This document shows, piece after piece, positions 1-11,424 of a stretch of DNA of 64,000 bases (positions within the stretch are counted from its first letter, which is position 1; every line of letters begins with the position of its first letter). The notes under the pieces were generated by a model, which made no database searches, was not told where the DNA came from, and worked only from the letters and a program-made list of their open reading frames with translations. This DNA comes from JBOGOC01 sp050747525 (GTDB taxonomy: Bacteria; Acidobacteriota; Polarisedimenticolia; JACPZX01; DASXTC01): NCBI GenBank assembly GCA_050747525.1, contig JBOGOC010000107.1:7483-71482 (forward strand). Direction: 5' to 3'. A program made the translations under genes and the position numbers.

Positions 1-1887
1 GCTCCCAACCCTGCCGGCGGCGGCTTCTACGCGGTGACGGACATGACGGGGCCCGGTGCGCACGCGCTCGCGCAGACGTTCACCGTGCCGGTCAGCGCAA
101 GCCAGGTGACCCTCCGGTTCCAGATGTTCGTGGACGACTGGTCGGGCAGTGGAGGGGTCGTCAACCCGGCGGGCCTGAACTACACCGCCGCTCCGAACCA
201 GCACGCCCGGGTGGACCTGCTCACGCCAGGATCGCCTCCGCTCGACACCGGGGCCGGTGTGATCGCGACGTACTACATCGGAGTCGATCCGGGGGCGACG
301 CCGCACCCCTACACGTCGTACGCTCTCGATATCTCGGGTGCCGTGAGCCCGGGCGGGTCGTACGTCATCCGCTTCGCAGGCGTGGAGACCCTTTCCTTCC
401 AGCACGTGGGCGTCGACAACGTCAGCATCGTGGCCCGCGAAGAGTGCGACGACGGCAACAACGCGCCGGGCGACGGTTGCGGCGCCGCCTGCACGGTGGA
501 GTTCTGCGGGGACGGGACGATCGATTTCGGAGAGACGTGCGATCCTCCGGGCGTCCCGCCGGGCCTTCCAAACGAGTGCCGTGGCGATTGCACCTTCTGC
601 GGCGACGGCATTCTCGATCCGGGCGGCGACCTCCTGCTCAACGGAGACTTCGAGGCGGGTTTCGCCAGCTGGCTGGTGGCCGACGAGCCCGGGAGCGCCG
701 GGACCTTCGTCACCGACGCACCCGGCACGACCGTTCCGTCGAGCGGTCACCCCACCGCTGCGAACCCGGGCGGCGGGCTCCTCTACGCGGTGACGGACAT
801 GGCGGGTCCGGGCGCCCACGCACTCCTGCAGACCTTCACCGTCCCGGTGGGGGCGAGCCAGGTGACGCTCGCCTTCCAGATGTTCGTGAACGACTGGTCG
901 GGCGCCGGGCCGGTCATCAACCCGGCGGGCCTCACCGTCCTGGCCGGGCCGAACCAGCATGCCCGCGTGGATCTGCTGGTGTCCGGGGCGCCGCCTCTCG
1001 ACACGGGGGCCGGAGTCGTGGCCACCTACTACCTCAGCGTCGATCCGGGAGGGCCTCCCAACCCCTACCGTTCGTACGTGTTCGACCTGACGGGAGTCGC
1101 TCTGCCCGGCGGGAGCTACCAGATCCGGTTCGCGGGGGTGGAAACCCTGTCGCATCTGCACGTCGGCGTGGACAACGTCCGGATCGTCGCTCGGGAGGAG
1201 TGCGACGACGGGAACAACATCGACGGCGACGGGTGCAGCTCGCGCTGCCTCGACGAGTGCGGGAGCGGCATCATCAATCCGCGCGAAGAGTGCGATCCCC
1301 CCGGTCTTCTCCCGGGAGGCAGTGACTGCTGCGCGGCCCATGCCGGTGCGGGCTGCACCGATCCGGTGTGCGCAGACCTGATCTGCGACGCGAACCCCGC
1401 CTGCTGCATCGCCGGGTGGAGCCCCTTCTGCGCGGCTGCGGCGAATCTCAGTGCGCTGTGCGTGAATGGATGCAGCTCCGTCACCAAGTGCACGTTCGAG
1501 TGCTGCGTCGACTCCGAAGGGGACGGAGACTGCGACAAGGTGGACAACTGCCCGTTGACGTTCAATCCCGGCGGCGGCACCGCCTTGTTCGATCAGCCGG
1601 TCATCGCCATCAACGACACGACGTTCGCATGGCAGAGGCCCTCGAACATCCACTGGGTCAAGGGAGACCTGACCCTCGTCAGCACCTACGTCGAAGCGGG
1701 GGGCGGACTCGGCTTCGGCGTGACCACGCTGGCGGCTCCCGACGTCCCGGCGGTCGGCACCGGGATATGGTGGGTCATCAAGCCCGAATGCCCGCCCGGA
1801 AGCTGGTCGACGGGATCGCCGGCCGAGTGCAGTCCGCCGGGAGTCTGCCCGGTGGGTGGGAGAGACGGGAACCTGCCGCCTAACTGA
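1..1887 (+). CDS. Secreted Cys-rich repeat protein (5' end outside window)
   Basis: The frame is open from base 1, so the N terminus lies upstream. Two similar units of about 230 residues follow each other. Each has a beta-rich domain (shared stretch 'AVTDM.GPGAHAL.QTF') closed by 'GVDNV.IVAREECDDGNN', then a short Cys-rich module with 'CGDG' and 'CDPPG'. These modules resemble the DUF4215 / myxococcus Cys-rich repeats of surface proteins. The C-terminal third has many Cys pairs and one calcium-loop-like segment ('DSEGDGDCDKVDNCP', thrombospondin type-3 style). It then ends in a domain I do not recognise. No enzyme motif is visible, so an extracellular or surface role is inferred from composition. 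The stop is followed by a strong hairpin. Confidence 0.8.
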   Translation, partial: APNPAGGGFYAVTDMTGPGAHALAQTFTVPVSASQVTLRFQMFVDDWSGSGGVVNPAGLNYTAAPNQHARVDLLTPGSPPLDTGAGVIATYYIGVDPGATPHPYTSYALDISGAVSPGGSYVIRFAGVETLSFQHVGVDNVSIVAREECDDGNNAPGDGCGAACTVEFCGDGTIDFGETCDPPGVPPGLPNECRGDCTFCGDGILDPGGDLLLNGDFEAGFASWLVADEPGSAGTFVTDAPGTTVPSSGHPTAANPGGGLLYAVTDMAGPGAHALLQTFTVPVGASQVTLAFQMFVNDWSGAGPVINPAGLTVLAGPNQHARVDLLVSGAPPLDTGAGVVATYYLSVDPGGPPNPYRSYVFDLTGVALPGGSYQIRFAGVETLSHLHVGVDNVRIVAREECDDGNNIDGDGCSSRCLDECGSGIINPREECDPPGLLPGGSDCCAAHAGAGCTDPVCADLICDANPACCIAGWSPFCAAAANLSALCVNGCSSVTKCTFECCVDSEGDGDCDKVDNCPLTFNPGGGTALFDQPVIAINDTTFAWQRPSNIHWVKGDLTLVSTYVEAGGGLGFGVTTLAAPDVPAVGTGIWWVIKPECPPGSWSTGSPAECSPPGVCPVGGRDGNLPPN

Positions 1888-1894
1888 GGTCGCC

Positions 1895-1926
1895 CCGGGG
1901 GAGGGCCGTGATCGGTCCTCCCCCGG
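1895..1926. terminator. Hairpin between convergent genes
   Basis: A perfect 10-bp inverted repeat (CCGGGGGAGG / CCTCCCCCGG) with a 12-nt loop sits in the 46-bp gap between two convergent stops. It is placed to serve both strands. The T-tract is weak (TGTT), so it is a candidate rather than a textbook intrinsic terminator. Confidence 0.55.
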
Positions 1927-1933
1927 TGTTCAC

Positions 1934-2857
1934 TCAGGATCCGTCCTCGGGCCGCCGCAGCCCCAGGCCGCGGGCTTCCAGCTCTTCCAGGCTGCGCGGC
2001 CAGTCGTCGTGCAGCAGGCGCGACAGGGATCGATCGGCCAGCACGCGCCCCTGCGTCTGACAGCCGGGGCAGTAGTTCGACTCGTTCTGGGCGTGGACGA
2101 TCCTCTGAACCGGCGCGCCGCACACCGGGCACGGCTTGCGGTGCCGCCCGTGCACCGCCATCCCTTCACGGAATGCGGTGACCTTCTCCGGGAAGCCGCC
2201 GGCAGTCTCCTGCCGCAGCCTGTCCGTCCATTCGGTGAGGACGGCGCGGCAGGCCTCGCGCAGCCGGCCGATCTCCTCGGGGGACAGGGCGTCGTTCATC
2301 TTGAATGGGGAGAGCCGGGCGCGATGCAGGATCTCGTCGGAATAGGCGTTGCCGATACCGCTGAACAGCCGGGGATCGGTCAGCGCGCGCTTGAGGGTGT
2401 GCCGCTCGCGCCGTAACGCCGCGGAGAACGCCTCCATGGACGCCTCCAGCACCTCGATCCCGCCGGGGTCGTGTCTTGCCAGATCACGCTCTCCCGCCAC
2501 CACGTGCATCATGGCGCGGCGGCGGCTTCCCGCCTCGGTGAGGGCGAGCGTTCCGGTCGTGAAATCGAACGCGACGAGGCCCATCTTCCGGTGAAGCTTT
2601 GCCCTGCGCGGCTTCCAGTGCAGGCGCCCGGCGATCATCAGGTGCAGCACGATGAAGAGCTCCCCCTCGAGCGCCAGGACGAGGCGTTTCCCCAGACGGC
2701 GCACGCCGGTGACGCGGCGCCCCGCAGCCTCCTCGAGAGCGGGAGAGACGGAGCGCAGGACGAAGGGATGCCCCAGGCGGATTGCCTCGAGCGTGGCGCC
2801 GGCCAGGCGCGCCTCGAGGGCCTCGCGGTAGACGACGATGTCGGGGAGCTCGGGCAC
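1934..2857 (-). CDS. Fpg/Nei-family DNA glycosylase
   Basis: Base-excision repair glycosylase/AP lyase of the formamidopyrimidine-DNA glycosylase family, 307 aa (typical length 270-300). The N terminus MPELPDI carries the catalytic Pro2 and Glu3 of the family. The C-terminal zinc finger is intact (CPVC near residue 253, CPGC about 20 residues later, then TQGR). The helix-two-turn-helix region ('LFSGIGNAYSDEIL') binds DNA. The 'PELPDI.VY' start is common in Nei-like relatives, so substrate range (8-oxoG or oxidised pyrimidines) cannot be set from sequence. It is convergent with the upstream surface protein gene and 9 bp downstream of the protease gene on the same strand. Confidence 0.9.
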   Translation of the reverse strand: MPELPDIVVYREALEARLAGATLEAIRLGHPFVLRSVSPALEEAAGRRVTGVRRLGKRLVLALEGELFIVLHLMIAGRLHWKPRRAKLHRKMGLVAFDFTTGTLALTEAGSRRRAMMHVVAGERDLARHDPGGIEVLEASMEAFSAALRRERHTLKRALTDPRLFSGIGNAYSDEILHRARLSPFKMNDALSPEEIGRLREACRAVLTEWTDRLRQETAGGFPEKVTAFREGMAVHGRHRKPCPVCGAPVQRIVHAQNESNYCPGCQTQGRVLADRSLSRLLHDDWPRSLEELEARGLGLRRPEDGS

Positions 2858-2866
2858 CCGGGAAGT

Positions 2867-3970
2867 CTATCGCGCCTCGGGTGGAAGGGAGAGCTCGACG
2901 TCCATCTCGGCGCCGTCCCGCAGCAGCGTGAACCGCACGGGGGTTGCGCGCATGGCCAGGGCCACGTCGCCCGGCTTCATCGGGGCGACCGCCTGTCCGT
3001 TGATCCGGAGGATGGCGTCGCCGGCGCGCAGGCCCGCCTTCTCCGCGGGGGAGCCCGGCACCACCCCCTCGATCGGGATGCGGCCGTCCTGCATCCCCTT
3101 CGTCCTGATCCCCAGACGGGGACGCGCGGACGACACGATGGGACGCCCGTCGGACACCACCCGCAGGCGTTGGTTCTTCCGGTCGATGGTGATGGCCAGG
3201 TTGCGGAGCAGGTCGGTCCCCACGTTGGGATGGAACGATTCCATGAAATGCACGGTGGGGTTCTCGACGGTCAGCGCGCCCAGCTTGAACGAACCGGCCA
3301 GGGGCGCTGCATAGACGATGTATTCCCGGTTCACGCTGTGCGCCCGCCCCACCTCCGTCAGGCCGCCGGCGAGAGGCAGCTCCTTCGAAAGGGCCAGCGG
3401 CATCGACAGGAAGCCTGTGGAGCCGGTGTCCAGGTGCGCCGTGTACGGCTTGCCGGCCACGTCGATCCGGACCTGCGGGATGCCGTGCTCGAGCGGCGCT
3501 TCCAGCACGGTGATGCCGTCGGGCAGCGGAAGCTCCCCTTTCTCGAGCCGCACACGGCCGGCCGGGTAGTCGAGGGTCACCAGCATGCCGTCGCCGAACA
3601 GGCCCAGCCCGAGGACTCCCCGCGGGCGGTCGTCGCCCCGGTAGAGAGGGCGATCCCAGCTCAGCGCCTCCACCCCGTCCAGCACCTGGCCGAGCGCCTC
3701 GACCCGGTCCACCCGAACCTTCTTCACAGGGATCGCATGGGGGTTGGTGGGGTCTCCCACGGCGTCTTCCCCCACCACGGGGAGCCCCAGCTCCACGGCC
3801 AGATCCTCGTCCACGATGAGGTTGGGGGCCGCCCCGCTGTCCAGCAGGAACCACCAGGGCCCGCGGCCATTCAGCTTGAGCTCGATGGCCGGCTTTCCAA
3901 ACCGCAGATCCATGGGGGTCTCGGCGAAGGCGGGGGGCAGGGTCAGGGCGGCAAGCATCAGGACGGGCAT
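2867..3970 (-). CDS. Exported retropepsin-like aspartyl protease with C-terminal PDZ domain
   Basis: I chose the ATG at 3970 (MPVLMLAALTLPPAFA) because GGAGGT lies 6 nt upstream and a signal peptide begins there; an in-frame start 18 bp upstream is possible. The body has two pepsin-like lobes, each with an Asp motif: 'LLDSGAAPNLIV' (DSG in place of the usual DTG) and 'HLDTGSTGFLSMP'. A PDZ domain follows ('GSPAEKAGLRAGDAILRING'). Gram-negative proteins of this type are periplasmic, single-chain relatives of retroviral proteases whose PDZ domain presents substrate C termini. It probably shares a transcript with the downstream glycosylase gene (9 bp gap), although no functional link is evident. 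Confidence 0.82.
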   Translation of the reverse strand: MPVLMLAALTLPPAFAETPMDLRFGKPAIELKLNGRGPWWFLLDSGAAPNLIVDEDLAVELGLPVVGEDAVGDPTNPHAIPVKKVRVDRVEALGQVLDGVEALSWDRPLYRGDDRPRGVLGLGLFGDGMLVTLDYPAGRVRLEKGELPLPDGITVLEAPLEHGIPQVRIDVAGKPYTAHLDTGSTGFLSMPLALSKELPLAGGLTEVGRAHSVNREYIVYAAPLAGSFKLGALTVENPTVHFMESFHPNVGTDLLRNLAITIDRKNQRLRVVSDGRPIVSSARPRLGIRTKGMQDGRIPIEGVVPGSPAEKAGLRAGDAILRINGQAVAPMKPGDVALAMRATPVRFTLLRDGAEMDVELSLPPEAR

Positions 3971-4037
3971 GGCATCACCTCCGCCCACTCAACGTGGCTC
4001 CGGTCCGGGCAGTCTCAAAAATCACCGGATCGGGGGA

Positions 4038-4065
4038 TTGATTTGAGCCGCTTCGGTGATAGCAT
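4038..4065 (+). promoter_or_regulatory. Candidate sigma-70 promoter for the small gene at 4118
   Basis: TTGATT (4038-4043), 16-bp spacer, TAGCAT (4060-4065), 52 bp before the ATG at 4118. It stands out in a G+C-rich gap and supports the small downstream frame as a real gene. Confidence 0.4.
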
Positions 4066-4117
4066 CGGCCGCATCCGGCATAACCTGGCTCGACGGCACA
4101 GTGCATTCGGCGGCGAA

Positions 4118-4360
4118 ATGAATCACACCATTCCCCCTGATCGGGTCGACGTCTACAGGCGGCGGCGCGACGTTCCGGGAGAAGAGTTCCGCCGCCTCCT
4201 CACCGAGGTCTCCAGCGAAGAGCAGGACGCCTTCAGCAGGGCCACGCAGCTCGTGGAGGCGCTGCGGGCCGAGTTCCCGACCTACGAGTTCACCCTGAAG
4301 GTGGTGGAAGCGGACCCCGGCCCCTCTAACTCCCAGGCCCCTCGCTCACGAACTGCTTGA
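4118..4360 (+). CDS. Small hypothetical protein
   Basis: An 80-aa frame starting ATG (MNHTIPPDRV). It is charged and probably helical ('EEFRRLLTEVSSEEQDAFSRA'), with no signal peptide, Cys or recognisable motif. It is the only coding candidate in the gap between two divergent genes, and a promoter-like pair lies just upstream. Its 3' end overlaps the convergent S9 peptidase gene by 35 bp. Much longer open frames run through this position on the same strand but are antisense shadows of the protease and glycosylase. Function unknown. Confidence 0.45.
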   Translation: MNHTIPPDRVDVYRRRRDVPGEEFRRLLTEVSSEEQDAFSRATQLVEALRAEFPTYEFTLKVVEADPGPSNSQAPRSRTA

Positions 4361-6389
4361 TCCAGTCGCGCACCTGCGCGTACCAGAACATCGAGTTGTT
4401 CGGCTTGAGCACCCAGTGGTTCTCATCGGGGAAGTAGATCAGCCGGCTCTTCACGCCCTTGTTTTGCAGCGTCTGGAACAGCTCGATCCCCTGATTGAGC
4501 GGCACGCGGTAGTCGAGCTGTCCGTGGATGACCAGGGTGGGCGTGTCGAAGTTCTTCGCGCCGAAGTGGGGCGATGAGATCTGGAAGACCTGAGGGTTCT
4601 CCCAGTGCTCACCGAAGCGCCGCTTGCCGGCGCCGTAGTCGGCGCCGTACTGCGTGTACCAGTTGTACACGGCGGCGTGCGCGATGAGCGTCTTGAAGGG
4701 GTGCTCGCGGCCCAGCAGGATGGACGCCAGGTAGCCGCCGAAGCTCCCGCCTCCCGCCACCATGCGATCGGGGTCGGCCCATGGCTGGGAGGACAGCCAG
4801 CGGCCCGCCTTGATCGAGTCTTCGTAGGGATACTCGGACTGGCGCGGATTGATGGAGTCGGTGAAAGCCTGGCCGAACCCGCTCGAGCCGTGGAAGTTGT
4901 GCCACGCCGTGACGTAGCCCCATCCCGCGAAGATCTGCGCGTTCCAGCGCGGCTGCCAGGCGTCGGTGATGCCGTTGTGCGGGCCCCCGTGCAGGATCAG
5001 GAAGATGGGCCACTTGCGCGATCGATCGAAGCCCGGCGGGTAGTTGACCCACATCTGCACGTTCTCGTTGCGCGCCCCCTTGAAGACCACGCTCTCGTAT
5101 GTGCCGAAGTCGACTACGGCCAGCACCTCGTCGTTGAAGCTGGAGATCTTGGTGGATGCTCCCGTGGCCGTGTCCACCGTCACCAGGGTGGGAGGCTCCA
5201 CGAAGCTCTGCCGCAGGGCGACCATCACGCGGCCGTCCTTCGACAGGGACAGCCCCGAGTAGCTGCGTTCCCGCGTGAGTGGAGCCCACCGTCCCGGGGG
5301 CACGTCGATGCGATACACACGCTGGTTCCCGGCGTCGTCGATGGCGCCGAACAGGGCGTCGGAGCGCGGCGACCAGATCAGGCCGGTGGCCGAGCGGTCC
5401 CACGACTCGGTCGCCACGCGGTTCTCGCCGGTCTTGCGATCGCGCAGCACGAGGCGGATACGGTCCGCGTAGAACCCCTTGATGGTCTGGCGCCCGAAGG
5501 CGAGCCAGCGCCCATCCGGGCTGTACAGGGGAGAGCCGTCGTCGGCGATGTTCTCGGAGGTGATGTCGCGGGCCTCGCCGCCCGCGACCGGCACGATGAA
5601 GACGTTCTCGTTGGAGTCGACCCCCGTGGTGTCCACGTTGGAGACGAACGCGGCCTCGGTCCCTTCGGGAGAGAGGTCGTACGAGCCGGCTCCCGGCTCT
5701 TCGCGCGGCAGGCAGCGCCCCGTGGGGAGGGTGATGGGATGCGGCTCTCCGCCCTCCAGGTCGATGCTGTACAAGTGCGGGTCGCGATCCTCGACCCAGT
5801 GATCCCAGTAGCGGATGATCGGCTTGTCCCACACCTTGGCGGTCACCTTGGAGTCCTTGCGCTCCTTGAGGCGCTTGCCCTGATCCTCCCAGGTGGCCAG
5901 GTCCGGCCAGATCCATGTGATGAAGGCGATGCGCTTCGAGTCGGGGAACCACTTCGCCGAGGAGGCCCCCGTGGGGACCTTGCTGACGCGCCGGGCTTCG
6001 CCCCCGGCCACGGGAATCACCCAGATCTGGGTTTCCTCGTCACCGTCGCGCTTCGATTCGAACAGGATCCACTGGCCGTCGGGGCTCCAGGAGGGGTTGC
6101 TGTCCCCGGCGTCGTGCGTGGTGAGACGGCGCGCCTCGGCGCCCCGGGTGGAGACGAGCCACAGGTCGGTCTTTCCCTTGTCTTCCTTCAGGTCGTAGGC
6201 GGTGACCGACACCACGGCCCAGGCGCCGTCGGGCGACACGGAGGGCGCTCCCAGACGCTTGAGCTTCCACAGGGTCTCGGCCGTGATCGGCCCGCGGGAC
6301 GCGGGCGTCTCGGCGGCCGGCAGGTTTCCCACACACAGAAGCAGGGAGCCCGCCAGCAGGAGAGCCAGTCCTCCTCGATTCATGCCCAT
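4326..6389 (-). CDS. S9-family serine peptidase (prolyl oligopeptidase / acylaminoacyl-peptidase type)
   Basis: A 687-aa exported peptidase. The N-terminal signal (MGMNRGGLALLLAGSLLLC) is followed by a seven-bladed TolB/PD40-like propeller with repeated 'SPDG..' blades ('SVSPDGAWAVVSV', 'SWSPDGQWILFES', 'LYSPDGRWLAFG'). A C-terminal alpha/beta-hydrolase domain follows. Its nucleophile is Ser549 in 'GGGSFGGYLAS', the Asp is in 'HGQLDYRVP' and the His in 'ENHWVLKP', so the triad is complete. I took ATG 6389 because GAGG lies 7 nt upstream; GTG 6392 is adjacent. Such enzymes usually release short peptides in the periplasm for peptide catabolism. It is monocistronic as far as can be seen. Confidence 0.92.
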   Translation of the reverse strand: MGMNRGGLALLLAGSLLLCVGNLPAAETPASRGPITAETLWKLKRLGAPSVSPDGAWAVVSVTAYDLKEDKGKTDLWLVSTRGAEARRLTTHDAGDSNPSWSPDGQWILFESKRDGDEETQIWVIPVAGGEARRVSKVPTGASSAKWFPDSKRIAFITWIWPDLATWEDQGKRLKERKDSKVTAKVWDKPIIRYWDHWVEDRDPHLYSIDLEGGEPHPITLPTGRCLPREEPGAGSYDLSPEGTEAAFVSNVDTTGVDSNENVFIVPVAGGEARDITSENIADDGSPLYSPDGRWLAFGRQTIKGFYADRIRLVLRDRKTGENRVATESWDRSATGLIWSPRSDALFGAIDDAGNQRVYRIDVPPGRWAPLTRERSYSGLSLSKDGRVMVALRQSFVEPPTLVTVDTATGASTKISSFNDEVLAVVDFGTYESVVFKGARNENVQMWVNYPPGFDRSRKWPIFLILHGGPHNGITDAWQPRWNAQIFAGWGYVTAWHNFHGSSGFGQAFTDSINPRQSEYPYEDSIKAGRWLSSQPWADPDRMVAGGGSFGGYLASILLGREHPFKTLIAHAAVYNWYTQYGADYGAGKRRFGEHWENPQVFQISSPHFGAKNFDTPTLVIHGQLDYRVPLNQGIELFQTLQNKGVKSRLIYFPDENHWVLKPNNSMFWYAQVRDWIKQFVSEGPGS

Positions 6390-6433
6390 CACATTACCTC
6401 ATGCTCCGATTAGACTTCCTGACAAAACCCTGC

Positions 6434-6439
6434 TATAAA
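6434..6439 (+). promoter_or_regulatory. Candidate -10 box for hppA
   Basis: TATAAA lies in the 180-bp gap between the divergent S9 peptidase and hppA. The hexamer 17 bp upstream, TAGACT, is a weak -35. The remaining leader, about 130 nt to the hppA start, shows no obvious riboswitch or hairpin by eye. Confidence 0.35.
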
Positions 6440-6571
6440 GCTCCGGTTTCCCATCTCATGCGGACAGGGTGCTGAAGCGTTCGCGGGTCCGCGGGCGGCC
6501 AACCCCATTCAATCCGGCTTCGGGAGGCACCGGTTCCACCGGCCGCCATCCGGGCCTGAGGAGAGATCAAG

Positions 6572-9006
<2,435 letters not shown>

Positions 9007-9010
<4 letters not shown>

Positions 9011-9918
9011 GGCGGGCGGGAGGGGTTGCTCTCCTGCTGATGGCGGCAGGAGTCACGGCGGCATCGGCGGCCAGGGAACGGCCGTTCGATCTGGCTGCGG
9101 CCCCGGACGCGTCCGCGCGCGAATACGTCCGGACGAACAACCTGTCGGCCCTCAAGGGGGTCCGCAAGGTGGTCATCCCCAGCTTCCAGATGGAGTTCGT
9201 CGTCGAGACGCAGACACACCAGCTGGCTCCTGCTCGCACGAACGACATGGCGCGGCTGACGGGCGTCGATCGGGAGGCCTTCACCCGCATCGCGGACGGC
9301 TTCCACGCCGCGCTGGTGGCCGGCCTGAAGGGACTGGGGGTCGAGGTGCTGCCAGCAGAGACGGTGCGGGGCGCCGCCGCCTGGGACGAGTACAAGCCGG
9401 CGCCGAGGGGCTCGCCCACCACCGTCAGCGCGCCCGACCATACGTCCCTGCTGCTGTCCGTCGCCGACATGCCGCTCTATTTCAACATCGGCGACCGGCG
9501 CGTCCCCGACAGGTTCACCCGGGTGCCGCCCGCCTTCGAGGTGGCGCTGGCGAAGGAGGTGGCCGTCCCGCTCCTGCGCGTCCGCATGGTGATCGACATC
9601 ACCCGGCACACGGGAGAGGTGAAAGGAAAGGCGGCCGTCACGCTGAAGGAATCGGCGACCGGCCTGACCGTCATCACGCCGAGCGGGCGGACCGCCGTCA
9701 TCTCGCTGGGGGAAAACGTCAACGCCGCGGCCGCGACGTTCGAGGTGAAGGGGGTCGACCCCTCCTTCTGGGATGACGCGCCGGCTCCTTTCTATTCCGC
9801 CACGAAGAGCCCGTCGCACGCGATCCAGGGGACCTCGCCGACCTACGAGAAGGCGGTCAACGACCATCTCGGCGCCGTGCTGGCCATGTTTCTGGCGGAG
9901 ATCAAGACCGCCCTCTAG
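9007..9918 (+). CDS. Secreted protein of unknown function, coupled to hppA
   Basis: A 303-aa frame starting at the ATG that overlaps the hppA stop by 4 bp. It opens with a signal peptide (MRRAGGVALLLMAAGVTAASA), so the mature chain is periplasmic or extracellular. The body has no Cys cluster or enzyme motif I recognise. It contains 'KGVRKVVIPSFQMEFVVET' near residue 45, a later 'RMVIDITRHTG', and a C-terminal amphipathic helix ('HLGAVLAMFLAEIKTAL'). Translational coupling to a proton-pumping pyrophosphatase suggests co-expression, but nothing in the sequence explains why. The gene is followed within 8 bp by a palindromic element that may end the transcript. Confidence 0.7.
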
Positions 9919-9925
9919 TCGGGGC

Positions 9926-10104
9926 GCCGCCCGGCGGGGAGTGGTCTCCGCGGCGCGCTCGCCGGCGTGGCGTTGGCCACGCCGACTCGCTCCATTCCCT
10001 CCTCGCCTCGCGCGACCTGCCCGCGCACAAGCGCGCGCGGGCAACGCTCGCGCGACCCGGCTCGTCGGTCATAGGGCCGCTTCGACCACTCCCCGCCGGG
10101 CGGC
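9926..10104. repeat. Intergenic palindromic element, copy 1
   Basis: A 179-bp element bounded by perfect 21-bp inverted repeats (9926-9946 and 10084-10104; inner end GGGGAGTGGTC / GACCACTCCCC). Inside is a perfect 8-bp hairpin, GGCGTGGC-gttg-GCCACGCC (9964-9983), then a second GC-rich hairpin and the block CAACGCTCGCGCGACCCGGC. A relative with the same ends and core lies at 61135-61315. It fills the gap between convergent transcription units and could act as a terminator, a structured RNA or a mobile MITE/ERIC-like element. No coding frame inside it is credible. The 36 bp beyond it, up to 10140, hold nothing visible. Confidence 0.8.
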
Positions 10105-10140
10105 TCGCGATGTATCGGGCGACCGATCGCGGCTACGTGC

Positions 10141-11424
10141 TCAGCCCGTCGGCGCGATGGTGTGCTCGGGCTGCGGCTGGGGAGCAGGCGTGCGTGTGGT
10201 CCACGCGTAGATCCAGAAGCTGCCCGCGGCGAGGATGGACGCGGCGAAGAAGGCGGCGCCGGGTAGATGGATGGGGGCATCGGGGGCGGAGAAGCGGCCG
10301 AAGAGCTGGGTCATCAGGGGCGGGCCGATGATGGAGCTGAGCGAGAAAAGGGACGCCACTGCGCCCTGCAGCTCGCCCTGGGCATCCGGGGCCACGCGGT
10401 GGGACATGAACGCGTTGGTGGTGGGCATCACCAGGGCGCCGAACATCCAGGTCGGGAGCCAGGCGAACATCATCCATCCTGACGTCGCGGTTCCGTAGCC
10501 AAGGTAGCCCACCGCGGCCACGGCGATCCCCAGCAGCGCGGCGCGCCGCTCTCCCAGGCGGGGGACCAGGTGGCGCATCAGGACCATCTGGCTGAAGGCC
10601 ATGACGGCGCCGGCCAGGGCCAGCGACGCGCCGATCGTGGCGTCCGGCCACGCGAAGCGGAACTTCGTGTAGAAGGCCCAGGTGGACGGCATGACCTGAT
10701 GCCCCAGCATCCACAGGAACAGGGCGCCCAGCAGGCCCAGCACCACCGGCAGCCTGCGCAGCTGGAGCAGGGTCCCCAGGGGGTTGGCGCGCTTCAGATC
10801 GAAGCCGCGGCGCTTGTCCGGCGGGAGCGACTCGGGGAGCACGAAATACCCGTAGGCGAAGTTGGCCAGGCTGAGGCCCGCGGCCACGAAGAACGGCGTG
10901 CGCGGACCGAAACCGCCCAGCAGTCCGCCCAGCGCGGGACCCAGGATGAACCCGACTCCGAAGCAGGCGCTGATCAGCCCGAAGTTCTGCGCGCGCTTTT
11001 CGGGCGGGCTGACGTCGGCCACGAAGGCGTAGGCCGGGGTGAACGACGCTCCTGCGACCCCGGAGATCAGGCGCCCCACGAACAGCCAGGCATAGCTCGG
11101 CGCGAAGCCCATGACCAGGAAGTCGATCCCCAGCGCTCCGACCGCGAACAGCAGCACCGGCCGGCGGCCGTAGCGATCCGACAGATTGCCCAGCACCGGC
11201 GCGCAGAGGAACTGCATCACGGCGTAGATGAAGGCCAGCCAGCCTCCCTTGATGGCCGCGTGGCTCACGCTCTCGCCGGTCAGGTCCACCAGCAGCGCGG
11301 GGAGCACCGGCAGGATGAGGCCGAAGCTGATGACGTCGAGCAGGACGGTGACCGCGACGAACAGGATGGCGTGCCTGCCGGAAGCGGGACGCGTCACAGG
11401 CCGCCGCCCCATCGGAACTGCCAT
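10141..11424 (-). CDS. MFS exporter, TetA/TCR-like
   Basis: A 427-aa major facilitator with about 12 hydrophobic segments. MFS motif A is present between TM2 and TM3 ('LGNLSDRYGRRPVLL') and the TM5 motif C region reads 'GFILGPALGGLLGGFGPR', both typical of drug:H+ antiporters. The opening after a hydrophilic leader ('LDVISFGLILPVLP') is characteristic of the TCR/Tet group. The substrate cannot be inferred; many environmental members do not give tetracycline resistance. The annotated ATG overlaps the upstream gene on the same strand by 31 bp and has no clear ribosome binding site, so a start a few codons later is possible. Overlap suggests co-transcription with the outer-membrane protein gene. 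Confidence 0.88.
   Translation of the reverse strand: MAVPMGRRPVTRPASGRHAILFVAVTVLLDVISFGLILPVLPALLVDLTGESVSHAAIKGGWLAFIYAVMQFLCAPVLGNLSDRYGRRPVLLFAVGALGIDFLVMGFAPSYAWLFVGRLISGVAGASFTPAYAFVADVSPPEKRAQNFGLISACFGVGFILGPALGGLLGGFGPRTPFFVAAGLSLANFAYGYFVLPESLPPDKRRGFDLKRANPLGTLLQLRRLPVVLGLLGALFLWMLGHQVMPSTWAFYTKFRFAWPDATIGASLALAGAVMAFSQMVLMRHLVPRLGERRAALLGIAVAAVGYLGYGTATSGWMMFAWLPTWMFGALVMPTTNAFMSHRVAPDAQGELQGAVASLFSLSSIIGPPLMTQLFGRFSAPDAPIHLPGAAFFAASILAAGSFWIYAWTTRTPAPQPQPEHTIAPTG

Noticed and set aside
9773..10210. Open frame of 145 codons through the palindromic element
   Set aside because: Arg/Ala-rich composition, overlap with the secreted-protein gene in another frame and coverage of an inverted-repeat element make coding unlikely.
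10141..11424. Calling the MFS protein a tetracycline-resistance determinant
   Set aside because: Only family-level motifs are present and there is no adjacent TetR-type regulator; most environmental members of this group have other or unknown substrates.
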